Source: Nitrospira sp. (lineage in GTDB: Bacteria > Nitrospirota > Nitrospiria > Nitrospirales > Nitrospiraceae). From it: 64,000 nt of DNA. Of the stretch, positions 33,397 through 41,926 are shown piece by piece; position 1 is the first letter of the stretch, and each line of letters starts with the position of its first letter. The translations under genes and the position numbers were made by a program. The notes under the pieces were generated by a model. The model saw only the letters and a list, made by a program, of their open reading frames with translations. It was not told the DNA's origin and did not search any database. The stretch is from the NCBI GenBank assembly GCA_018242765.1, contig JAFEBH010000022.1, positions 1-64,000 on the forward strand, given 5' to 3'.

Positions 33397-35037
33397 ATGG
33401 CTCGAAGTGTTCCGCTTCGTTCATTGCGTCGTGTCATAAAAGCCGCGTTATTGACCGAACGACAGGACGGTTCTGCAGCCGATGCCCTTGATGTCATCGA
33501 AGAGCAGACTTCAATCATGGAGTCTCGAGTGATCTCGCGCCGCCAATTTTTAGCCGGCGCCGGGGCCACCGGCGCCACACTCGCCATGGGTACGATGGCC
33601 GGCTTTCCACGGCAGGCTGGTGCCAAACCGTTGCCTTCCTCACTCTCAGTCGGAATCGTCGGGGCAGGACTCGCCGGATTGGCTTGCGCGGATACACTCA
33701 AAGCCCAGGGCATTCGAGCCTCTCTCTATGAAGCAGCGGCCCATGCGGGCGGCCGCTGTTCATCATTACGCGGATTTTTCCCCGGGCAAGTGGCGGAACG
33801 TGGCGGGGAGCTCATCGACAATTTGCATAAGACCATGCTGGGCTATGCGCAACGATTCGGTCTCATCGTAGAAGATGTGAACAAGGAGCCGGGAGAAGTG
33901 TTTTACCACTTTGCCGGACAACGGTACCCGGAAACCGCGATCGTGAATGAATTTCGTGATTTTGTATCCGTGATGCGGACCGATTTGAGCCGTCTGTCGC
34001 GGGCGGTCACGGCAATCTCCCATACGCCTGACGATGTGACTCTCGACCGAACGAATTTGCTCGCCTATCTGGAGGGCCAGAATGGCGCCGGAATGAAGGC
34101 AGGCCCCCTCGCAAAAGCCGCCATCATTGCAGCCTATGAGGGCGAGTATGGCCTCACGGCAGATGAACAAAGCGCTCTCAATCTTCTTCTGTTCATCCAC
34201 CCTGACCGCCGTTCGGAGTTCACCCCGTTCGGCATCAGCGACGAACGCTATCATTTAGTAGGCGGCAATGACCTGATCGTTGAGGGATTGATCGGCGAAC
34301 TGCCCGGGCAAATTCTGTATGGGAATAGGCTCATGCGAGTCCGCAAGATAAGCGACGGGCGCATCGAGCTCACCTTTCAACAAGGTGCTCGCACCGTCAC
34401 GTTCTCTCATGATGCGGCCGTCCTGGCCATTCCATTTACGACTCTGCGCCACGTGGATTTGGACAGCAGCCTAGGCGTGCCTCCTGCACAGCACGCGACG
34501 ATTCAAAATTTGGGATATGGCTCCAATGCAAAGACAATGGTTGGCTTTTCAAGTCGACCTTGGCTGGCATTGGGTGGAAACGGCACCTCCTACTCCGATC
34601 TAGCACATCTTCAGACGACGTGGGAGACAAATCCTGCTCTCGGATCGGCGACAAGAGGTGTTCTGACAGATTATTCGAGCGGGCCCCGCGCTACTCGCTT
34701 AGATCCTAATGCGGTCCAGGCAAATACTCAGCAGTTCTTACAAGATTTGAATCGGCTGTACCCTGGAGCCTGGGGGGCCGCCGCGCTGGTGCAAGGCCGG
34801 TATCTTGCCCATCTCGAACATTGGCCGTCGAATCAGCTGATGAAAGGCAGCTACACCTGCTACCGTCCTGGCCAATTTACTACGATGGCCGGACTGGAGG
34901 GTGTTCCTGTGGGAAACCTGTTGTTTGCCGGCGAACATGCGAACTCCTTCTATGAATGGCAGGGCTTCATGGAAGGAGCCGCTCTCTCCGGCATAACGGC
35001 AGCACAATCCATTCTGACAATGGCCAAAGCTCATTGA
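33397..35037 (+). CDS. Tat-exported FAD-dependent amine oxidase
   Basis: 546 residues. A twin-Arg signal (SRRQFLAGAGATGATLAMG at about 48-66) precedes the FAD-binding Rossmann motif VGIVGAGLAGLACADTL and Glu-containing strand SLYEAAAHAGGRC. The C-terminal flavin motif is LLFAGEHANSFYEWQGFMEGAALSG. This is the flavin monoamine-oxidase family, which oxidises amines or amino acids in the periplasm. An extra 47 residues before the Tat motif suggest the true start may be at Met41 (MESRVISRRQF). It lies 17 bp upstream of pxpB on the same strand. Confidence 0.88.
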   Translation: MARSVPLRSLRRVIKAALLTERQDGSAADALDVIEEQTSIMESRVISRRQFLAGAGATGATLAMGTMAGFPRQAGAKPLPSSLSVGIVGAGLAGLACADTLKAQGIRASLYEAAAHAGGRCSSLRGFFPGQVAERGGELIDNLHKTMLGYAQRFGLIVEDVNKEPGEVFYHFAGQRYPETAIVNEFRDFVSVMRTDLSRLSRAVTAISHTPDDVTLDRTNLLAYLEGQNGAGMKAGPLAKAAIIAAYEGEYGLTADEQSALNLLLFIHPDRRSEFTPFGISDERYHLVGGNDLIVEGLIGELPGQILYGNRLMRVRKISDGRIELTFQQGARTVTFSHDAAVLAIPFTTLRHVDLDSSLGVPPAQHATIQNLGYGSNAKTMVGFSSRPWLALGGNGTSYSDLAHLQTTWETNPALGSATRGVLTDYSSGPRATRLDPNAVQANTQQFLQDLNRLYPGAWGAAALVQGRYLAHLEHWPSNQLMKGSYTCYRPGQFTTMAGLEGVPVGNLLFAGEHANSFYEWQGFMEGAALSGITAAQSILTMAKAH

Positions 35038-35054
35038 CGTAAGCTCGTTCTCCC

Positions 35055-35798
35055 ATGCGTCCAGCACATCCTCCAGCACGTGCGCGTCGCGCTTCGAAAG
35101 CAACATTGCGCATTCTGTCGCTCGGCGACTCGGCTCTCACCATCGAATTCGGGAACGAGATCAATTCGAGAATCAATTCCCGAGTCGTGGCATTCGCAAC
35201 GACCCTCTTCGACCAACATTGGCACGGTATCCGCGACATCGTCCCCACCTATCGATCAGTCACTGTTCACTTTGATCCGCTCCAATGGGATTCAGCCACA
35301 TTGGCCAAGAGACTCAAGACCTTACCGCGACGAGAACCAGGCCCGGCTGAACCACAAGGCGTTCTCCATGAAATTCCCGTCTTGTACGGCGGTGAGTGGG
35401 GACCGGACTTAGAAGAGGTCGCCGCCTTCGCCGGGCTACAACCCGCTGAAGCCGTCGCATTGCATGCCTCGGTACCCTATCGTGTCTACATGCTAGGATT
35501 CAGCCCAGGCTTTCCCTATTTGGGACTCCTCCCTGAACGGTTGGCGATGCCTCGCCGAGCAACCCCACGGACAAAAGTCCCAGCTGGATCGGTCGGTATC
35601 GCTGATCGCCAGACCGGCATCTATCCGACTGCTACCCCAGGCGGCTGGCAGCTGATCGGTCGAACACCGGTCGCCGTTTATCGAAAGGCCAAGACCGATC
35701 CATTCTTGCTGAAGCCGGGCGACAGAGTCCGATTCAAACCGATTGCACAGGACGAGTTCGATCAGCTGAGCCGCGAGACCGAGCATGACAACCATTGA
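35055..35798 (+). CDS. pxpB: 5-oxoprolinase subunit B
   Basis: 247 residues. It has the KipI/PxpB signatures LSLGDSALTIEFGNEI, FSPGFPYLGLLPE, PRRATPRTKVPAGSVGIADRQTGIYPTATPGGWQLIG. With PxpA and PxpC it hydrolyses 5-oxoproline to glutamate using ATP, removing a damage product of glutamine and glutathione. The ATG of pxpA lies 14 bases inside its end. Confidence 0.93.
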   Translation: MRPAHPPARARRASKATLRILSLGDSALTIEFGNEINSRINSRVVAFATTLFDQHWHGIRDIVPTYRSVTVHFDPLQWDSATLAKRLKTLPRREPGPAEPQGVLHEIPVLYGGEWGPDLEEVAAFAGLQPAEAVALHASVPYRVYMLGFSPGFPYLGLLPERLAMPRRATPRTKVPAGSVGIADRQTGIYPTATPGGWQLIGRTPVAVYRKAKTDPFLLKPGDRVRFKPIAQDEFDQLSRETEHDNH

Positions 35799-36546
35799 TC
35801 TGAACAGCGACATGGGCGAGTACGACACCCCTGAGTGGCTGGCTCGTGAGGCCGAACTCATGCCATTGATCACCTCGGTGAACATCGCCTGCGGCGCTCA
35901 TGCAGGCCATCCCACCCTCATGCGCCGAACAGCCAGGCTGGCCTGGGAACACAACATCGCTGTCGGTGCCCATCCAGGATTTCCCGACACCAAAGATTTC
36001 GGTCGCGGAGAGCGTCGGACCACGCCGGAAGAAGTTGAGTCACTTGTCGCCACACAGCTGACAACGTTGGCCGATGTGCTGGCCTCGGAACAGCTGATGT
36101 TCACCCATGTCAAACTGCATGGCGCGCTCTATAACCTGGCAGCCAGAGATCGCGTCGTGGCCGAGGCCGTTGCACGAAGCATTACATCCTTCAATCCCCA
36201 CCTGCTGCTGTTTGCCCTCGCCGGCTCGGAGCTGGTGAAGAGCGGAACGACCGCCGGACTGACCGTAGTCCAGGAAGCCTTTGCCGACCGAGCGTACAAC
36301 TCCGACGGCACATTGGTTCCTCGCTCACGACCCCACGCGCTGTTACAGACTGAGCAACAAGTTCGTCGACGGTTGTGCGAGATCCTCAATGGTTCAGTCA
36401 CGAGCCTCGATGGGCAGCGAATACCAATCCAGGCTGATACCCTGTGCGTTCACACAGACAGTCCGCACGCGATTGAGCGCCTCCATCTTATTCGACAGGA
36501 ACTTGGATCGGCTGGTGTTCGCATTGCAAAGCCGCTCTCGACATAA
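35785..36546 (+). CDS. pxpA: 5-oxoprolinase subunit A
   Basis: 253 residues of the LamB/YcsF family: TIDLNSDMGEYDTPEWLAREAELMPLITSVNIACGAHAGHP, VGAHPGFPDTKDFGR and VKLHGALYN. It overlaps pxpB by 14 bases and pxpC by one base. The gene order B-A-C as a tight operon is common. Confidence 0.95.
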   Translation: MTTIDLNSDMGEYDTPEWLAREAELMPLITSVNIACGAHAGHPTLMRRTARLAWEHNIAVGAHPGFPDTKDFGRGERRTTPEEVESLVATQLTTLADVLASEQLMFTHVKLHGALYNLAARDRVVAEAVARSITSFNPHLLLFALAGSELVKSGTTAGLTVVQEAFADRAYNSDGTLVPRSRPHALLQTEQQVRRRLCEILNGSVTSLDGQRIPIQADTLCVHTDSPHAIERLHLIRQELGSAGVRIAKPLST

Positions 36547-37520
36547 TGGAATACCAACCAGCGACGATCCATGTCCTCAAGAGCGGGTGGCTCACCACCG
36601 TACAAGATCTGGGGCGTTACGGCTATCAACACTACGGCGTGTCCGTCTCGGGAGCGATGGACTCTTTCTCCACGATCGTGGCGAATCGATTGGTGGGGAA
36701 CCCAGACCAGGCGGCAGTACTGGAATGCACCCTCAAAGGGCCGGAGCTCCGGTTCGAACGGGATACCGTCATCGCCATCACAGGGGCGGATCTCTCCCCA
36801 ACCATTGATGGCCACAATGTCCCGATGTGGGAATGCATCCTGATTCCGCTCGGCAGTCGATTACACTTCGGCATACCACGTGCGGGAGCTCGTGCCTACC
36901 TCGCTGTCGCCGGTGGCATCGACGTCCCGCTCGTGTTGGGCAGTCGTTCGACTCATTGTGCCAGTGAAACCGGCGGACTTCAGGGGAGGCCCCTGAAACA
37001 AGGAGACATTTTACGTGGTGGAAAACTAGGACCAGTCATCAACCAGAGAATCGGCACAAGGCTCCCCGACCCGCTCCGGCCTCACTATGCGCGATCCGCC
37101 ACCCTGCGTATCATTCCTGGTCCACAGCAGAATTTCTTCGGGAACAAGCCATTCACAACCTTGACGGAGCCTCCCTATACCGTCGCTCCGCAGTCCAATC
37201 GCATGGGCTATCGCTTGACCGGCCCCAAGATTGCCCAGAAAAGAACTGCTCCGTATATCTCGGACGGCACCACCATAGGCGCCCTACAAGTGCCCCCGGA
37301 CGGGCAGCCGATCCTCTTGATGGCCGACCGGCAGACCACCGGAGGGTACCCCGTAATTGCAGTTGTGATTTCAGCCGATCTCCCTCGTGCTGCACAACTG
37401 GCTCCTGGCGACAGCATCACCTTGACACGATGCTCGGTCGCTCACGCCCATACAGTGCTGCGACTGCAACGGGCTCGACTTGACGCAGACTTACCGCCAT
37501 GTGACACGCTCCACACATGA
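36546..37520 (+). CDS. pxpC: 5-oxoprolinase subunit C
   Basis: 324 residues. KipA/PxpC signatures: VLKSGWLTTVQDLGRYGYQHYGVSVSGAMD, NRLVGNPDQAAVLECTLKGP, and late NRMGYRLTGP and ILLMADRQTTGGYPVIAVV. Completes the pxpBAC operon. Codons 90-101 (36815-36846) are identical to spacer 11085-11116 of the CRISPR array in this window. The gene shows no frameshift or stop, so it appears to be tolerated despite the match. Confidence 0.94.
   Translation: MEYQPATIHVLKSGWLTTVQDLGRYGYQHYGVSVSGAMDSFSTIVANRLVGNPDQAAVLECTLKGPELRFERDTVIAITGADLSPTIDGHNVPMWECILIPLGSRLHFGIPRAGARAYLAVAGGIDVPLVLGSRSTHCASETGGLQGRPLKQGDILRGGKLGPVINQRIGTRLPDPLRPHYARSATLRIIPGPQQNFFGNKPFTTLTEPPYTVAPQSNRMGYRLTGPKIAQKRTAPYISDGTTIGALQVPPDGQPILLMADRQTTGGYPVIAVVISADLPRAAQLAPGDSITLTRCSVAHAHTVLRLQRARLDADLPPCDTLHT
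36815..36846 (-). other. Self-protospacer matching CRISPR spacer 11085-11116
   Basis: All 32 bases (CAATGTCCCGATGTGG then GAATGCATCCTGATTC) match the spacer, and base 36847 also matches the adjoining repeat base. In the crRNA direction the flank that would serve as PAM is 5'-GCG, not the AAG/ATG type preferred by the Escherichia coli I-E system, and unlike the repeat-derived CCG only in its first base. Confidence 0.95.
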
Positions 37521-38581
37521 TTCGCGTACACAGCCTTACCATGGACTATCCCTCCGACTGTTTTCACATCGACAACTTATACCGGCGCTCTGCTTCCTCA
37601 TGACGCCACACCGTATCCATTTGGATACTCGCTAAGTCAAACGCGACTCACCGTATCCGCGTCAATGTCTCGGTGAATAGCACAAGGCTTGAGAATTCAC
37701 GATATGTCCCAAGAGCATGATGTGGTCCGTTCCTTGCTGAACCGTAACGGTACTGAGCCGAGGCATGAGGCACGGAGGCAGTCGGCATAACTAACCCCGT
37801 GCAGCCTGCGCCGGCAATCTCCGTGGGCATACAACCCTGCTACCAGAACGTGACGGTCAGGATGATCTCAGTCAAGCATACGTGACGAGGGAGTTTTGGC
37901 TGTAATCCCATTCCAAATTGGAAGGATGGTAACGGCCGATCGACAGGTCATCTATGCTCCGGACGAAATCGTCTTTAAAGAAGCCGGAACACCGCTAACT
38001 CCCCAAGTCTTTCCCGATTGTCCGCTCTGACCGCCCCCCCCATTTCAGAGAAGCGTGACGGGCTTGACGGAAGTTCTGCCACGCCTGAGCTGAATCTAAT
38101 TCGATACACCATGAATCGAAAAAGATTCACCTCATCGTCGTTCATCGAATCCATTATACGTAATTCTTCAGATTCCGCACCACGGGCCATACCTTCCGCC
38201 TGGTCCATTCCTTGCTGAATGAGCGCGTAGCATTGAGTTGTTCAAAAGACATCTCGTCCATGGGTCTAAATGGATCTATCGTTGAATAAGGCCTATGCGG
38301 CTACATGAGCAGGGCTACAGCACCTTATCCTGACGATGGATCGAGCATATGAAGGGTAAGTGGTACTGTCTCTGCCGCGAGAATGACGAGGGCGACGTGA
38401 CGGGGAATGTGTTGAGACTCAGGATTCGACCATCAGCTAGTGGGAAGTGACCACGGAGGTGTGAGGCAAGGATCAAGTGCTCAGCACGGTAAAACAACGG
38501 TCTTGCTTGGCGCAAATGGTTAGAGTCGGAAGCTCTCTACCACTGTACAAACGCCTAACTTCATAATGAAAGAGGCACAGC
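37521..38581. other. About 1 kb without a recognisable gene
   Basis: Short open frames occur on both strands (37648-37830, 37975-38208, 38315-38515 and a 34-codon frame from an ATG at 37927) but none has protein-like composition, a ribosome-binding site and a family motif together. Composition shifts from GC-rich on the left to AT-richer on the right. It may be a decayed gene or the edge of an acquired island. Confidence 0.5.
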
Positions 38582-39682
38582 ATGCCAACTAGCAACGTAG
38601 TTTTTCGATTTGCCGTAACGCTCCAATCTATGATCAGCCAGCTTCCTTTGGCATCTCCATTTCACCAAGTTGGATGGTGTCGGTCCACACACAAGGAGAA
38701 CCAATGGAGGTTGCAACTCCAACAGCTGCACTTAGTAGTCCTGGTTCTCACGGCAATGTTTCTAGGGCATGAAACTGTGCAGGCGCAAGATGCTCCAACG
38801 ATTAGCGTAAACCCAGCGAGCCTTGTTTTTGCAGCTGAGCAGGGAGGCGCAAAACCAGCTGAGCAGGTACTTACTATTAGCACCTCTGGGGAACAGGACA
38901 TAACGTGGACAGCAACGAAGAGTGCTCCTTGGTTGACAATAGACCATAGTACTGGAAATCAAGCCGTACCAATAAGGGCCACAGCAATCACAGGCTTTCT
39001 CGCCCCAGGGACATTTAAAGACGAGATCACAGTCGCCGTCAAAGGCGAGCAAGTAGCGAAAATCCCGGTAACATTTGTGGTTACCTCCAAGCAGGTTGGT
39101 CCGCTCCTACCATCTAGCACGAGGGAGCAGGATGAGAAATTCAGTATCCCCTCCAGTGCAAACTCCGAGTGGCACAAATATTGTGTCGATAACAGCCTCA
39201 ATCTTAATGGTGACTTCCAATCGGCTAAATCTATTTTTGGTCTAATCGACGGACAGTGGTCGGTAGGCCCAACCGTATCAACACAGCTCATCAAATACGA
39301 TATGGCGAAAAAGCAAGCCGGCTTCAACGCCTCTGTTGGTGCCGGCGCATCATTTCGATTCTACCGACCCATTAGAATTAAGGACCGCGATGGTTCACTT
39401 CTTCAAAAAGTCAATATTGGACAAGTCAGAACGGAATGTCGCCAGACCAGTTTTGGGTGGGACCGCAACTCATATAGAGCATCTCCATTGTTCTCCATCA
39501 CGCCAACTTTGTATGCCACCAAACCGACGAGTGCGGGAGATTTGGCCATACAACCGGCCATCGTGTTGGGATTTTTTGAGGACGTTCTCAATTTTGGGGT
39601 TGGATTTAACCTCACGGGACCGCCAGAAGAAAAAGGCCATGTGTTCTTGCTGATGAGCATTGGGACTGGATTCAGTTTCTGA
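38582..39682 (+). CDS. Exported BACON-domain protein
   Basis: 366 residues. A hydrophobic segment LHLVVLVLTAMFLGHETVQA-Q lies at residues about 49-68, behind a 48-residue N-extension, so the real start may be downstream. One BACON domain follows (ISVNPASLVFAAEQGGAKPAEQVLTIS to KIPVTFVVTS, about 74-167), related to the units in the protein at the window start. The C-terminal 200 residues alternate hydrophobic and polar residues and end in GFNLTGPPEEKGHVFLLMSIGTGFSF, with terminal Phe as in outer-membrane beta-barrels. A BACON-plus-barrel design is unusual. Confidence 0.7.
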   Translation: MPTSNVVFRFAVTLQSMISQLPLASPFHQVGWCRSTHKENQWRLQLQQLHLVVLVLTAMFLGHETVQAQDAPTISVNPASLVFAAEQGGAKPAEQVLTISTSGEQDITWTATKSAPWLTIDHSTGNQAVPIRATAITGFLAPGTFKDEITVAVKGEQVAKIPVTFVVTSKQVGPLLPSSTREQDEKFSIPSSANSEWHKYCVDNSLNLNGDFQSAKSIFGLIDGQWSVGPTVSTQLIKYDMAKKQAGFNASVGAGASFRFYRPIRIKDRDGSLLQKVNIGQVRTECRQTSFGWDRNSYRASPLFSITPTLYATKPTSAGDLAIQPAIVLGFFEDVLNFGVGFNLTGPPEEKGHVFLLMSIGTGFSF

Positions 39683-39825
39683 CGTTCATTGCATCTTCTT
39701 CAGCGTTGAAGCCTGAACTCGCTATCGGATGAGTCGACCGACATAGGGAATGGAGTTTCACCTGCAAGCGATCTATACGATTCATAATAACTAAACTAGC
39801 CTTTAGTGGCACGGAGGTATCACGG

Positions 39826-41757
39826 ATGGGAACGATCAGCTGTATATTTCCGCAGCAGATCTCTAGAACGGTATTCCTGACACTGGCTGTGAGTCTTACG
39901 ACTGGATGCTCATGGGTTACCTGGTCTAATAGCAGCATCCGCGGGGGTGAGAGTACACACTCCCCTTCGGGAGCCACGGGATACGACAATGCGGTACCAG
40001 TCGCACTCGTTGAGAAAGGCCGAACTACCAGAGAAAGGGAGAAAGCGGGGAAGAACGAGATAGAAGCCTCCTTTGCATTTGAGAAACCTGTGGAAGCGGA
40101 CATCGACGAGAGATGCTCAGGAGATAGCGATTGCTCTCATGAAAAGATCTCGTACGAATCTAAATTCTGTACGCAACTAGGTTCATGCAGTGCAGATCTT
40201 TTCGTTCTGGAATTTGATGACCAGGGGCGACTCTATCACCCCGAACAGATGGAGCACTTGTTTGAGTTCTTACAAGACACCATGTCTCCCCATGCCTGCA
40301 ACCCCAGCGAACAGGAACCGTGCTTTGATGATGTCAGCCTGATCGTCGCCGCCCATGGCTGGCGACATAATGCGGACTTCGAAGACTGGAATCTTCGACA
40401 ACTACGAGAAGTGCTTTACAGTGCCGTGTTGTTTGAGGCTCAGAAATCAAGCGAAGACGAACGTTGGAATCCGTCGAACAAACCTCGGAGAGTGGTCGGA
40501 GTGTATCTAGGATGGCGCGGTGCGACTGTAAAAGAACAGTGGATTGAAAACAACTTGTTGTCCAAGGTGCTATTTACAGTACCTGTTAAATTGTCCGCTT
40601 TAGCAACCTTCTGGGACCGAAAGGGTGCTGCACTGGACGTGGCCCTGGGCTCAACACGGGAGCTATTTGCACGGTTAGGACATATCCGAGCCAACATAAA
40701 TGATATGGATGACCCCCATAACAAAACCAAAAGAATGGAACGACCTTGGAAATGGTACGGTAAGTGTGCTGCACAGGCCGAATCCAGCAAGAGTAAATGC
40801 GTTGCAATGAGAACGCTCATCCTTGGGCACAGCTTTGGGTCACTGGCTATCTACAACGCCATCTCGGAATCATTAATCGACAGTGTATCTGCTGGGATTT
40901 ATAACAGTCCTTCTGCAGGCGAACAGGTCTCGTCTCCATACGCTGATCTCATCGTACTCATTAACCCAGCATTTGAGGGAGCGCGTTTTGAACCACTCTA
41001 CCAAGCATCACTCAATCGCATGAAACGGAGCTCCTATAGTCCCACCCAGGATCCTGTGCTTGTCTTGGTGACAGGCATGTCGGATTATGCAACAAGATAT
41101 GCCTTCCCCATGGGTCGCTTCTTCAGTACGCTCTTCCAGGACAACTCCCCCGAAAGCAAAGACGGTAAGGATATAGGCAGAAGAGCGGATGAAGAGCGAA
41201 ACGCAAACCGGAACACGGTGGGCCACATCCCCCGGTACATGACGCACTATCTCGACAGTTTCCCTACCGTGCCAGATATGAAACCAACGAAAGATACACA
41301 CAGCAGCTTGGACGTATGCTTAAAAACTGGCTGGAAAGAACTAGCTTCCATAGAAGCTTTGGGTAAGAAATCACTAGCAGGTGCACTTGATGAGACCGCG
41401 ATGGAGTGGAAGAAGAAGCTCCAGGCAAGCAAAAAGACGAAGCAGGGCTGGCCTGCTCGAGCCTTCTGCGGCGGTCTACGGCTAAGTGTTGCAATGCAGG
41501 AAGCACAGGAAGGCGAGGACCCATTGGATGATTTGTCCGATGACCAATCACATGACCAGGACCCTTGGAGTAATCAGCTCTTATCGAAAGAGATCCTTCA
41601 AGATAAATGGGGCCAGGGCCTGAGGAGCCCGCACAACCCTATTTGGGTAGTCCGCACCAAAGATACAAACATTATCGATGGTCATAATGGCTTTCTTAAT
41701 CCCCGTATGGAGGGATTCATTCAGCAATTGTACCGAGAGGTACTGAACCCACAATAA
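39826..41757 (+). CDS. Lipoprotein with alpha/beta-hydrolase (esterase-like) domain
   Basis: 643 residues. Signal FLTLAVSLTTGC gives a lipid-anchored Cys28. The hydrolase domain (about 165-450) has SLIVAAHGWRHNADFEDW as oxyanion region and the nucleophile elbow LILGHSFGSLAIYNAI; IIDGHNGFLNP near the C-terminus offers the catalytic His. The region between about 440 and 590 is a charged insertion. The Asp is not assigned. GGAGG lies 8 bases before the ATG. It is the first of three consecutive exported hydrolases; substrate unknown (lipid or peptide esters). Confidence 0.72.
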   Translation: MGTISCIFPQQISRTVFLTLAVSLTTGCSWVTWSNSSIRGGESTHSPSGATGYDNAVPVALVEKGRTTREREKAGKNEIEASFAFEKPVEADIDERCSGDSDCSHEKISYESKFCTQLGSCSADLFVLEFDDQGRLYHPEQMEHLFEFLQDTMSPHACNPSEQEPCFDDVSLIVAAHGWRHNADFEDWNLRQLREVLYSAVLFEAQKSSEDERWNPSNKPRRVVGVYLGWRGATVKEQWIENNLLSKVLFTVPVKLSALATFWDRKGAALDVALGSTRELFARLGHIRANINDMDDPHNKTKRMERPWKWYGKCAAQAESSKSKCVAMRTLILGHSFGSLAIYNAISESLIDSVSAGIYNSPSAGEQVSSPYADLIVLINPAFEGARFEPLYQASLNRMKRSSYSPTQDPVLVLVTGMSDYATRYAFPMGRFFSTLFQDNSPESKDGKDIGRRADEERNANRNTVGHIPRYMTHYLDSFPTVPDMKPTKDTHSSLDVCLKTGWKELASIEALGKKSLAGALDETAMEWKKKLQASKKTKQGWPARAFCGGLRLSVAMQEAQEGEDPLDDLSDDQSHDQDPWSNQLLSKEILQDKWGQGLRSPHNPIWVVRTKDTNIIDGHNGFLNPRMEGFIQQLYREVLNPQ

Positions 41758-41815
41758 GTTAGATGCAACTGCTCCCTTGGTATACATACACATAAGAACA
41801 CGGTTCCGACTACTG

Positions 41816-41854
41816 AGGCCTGGTGTCGCTTCGAAGGCACCAGGCCTTAGCTTT
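41816..41854 (+). terminator. Terminator between the two hydrolase lipoproteins
   Basis: AGGCCTGGTG (41816-41825) pairs with CACCAGGCCT (41838-41847) around a loop that can extend the stem, followed by TAGCTTTT. The two hydrolase genes are therefore probably separate transcripts. Confidence 0.65.
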
Positions 41855-41926
41855 TCCACCCCCTCAATCAATGGTCATTCCTGACGGCGTTATAGACACC
41901 ATTATTTTTACACAAGGGTTCATCCT

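Noticed and set aside
37927..38031. 34-codon frame in the gene-free kilobase
   Set aside because: Too short, no ribosome-binding site and no recognised family.
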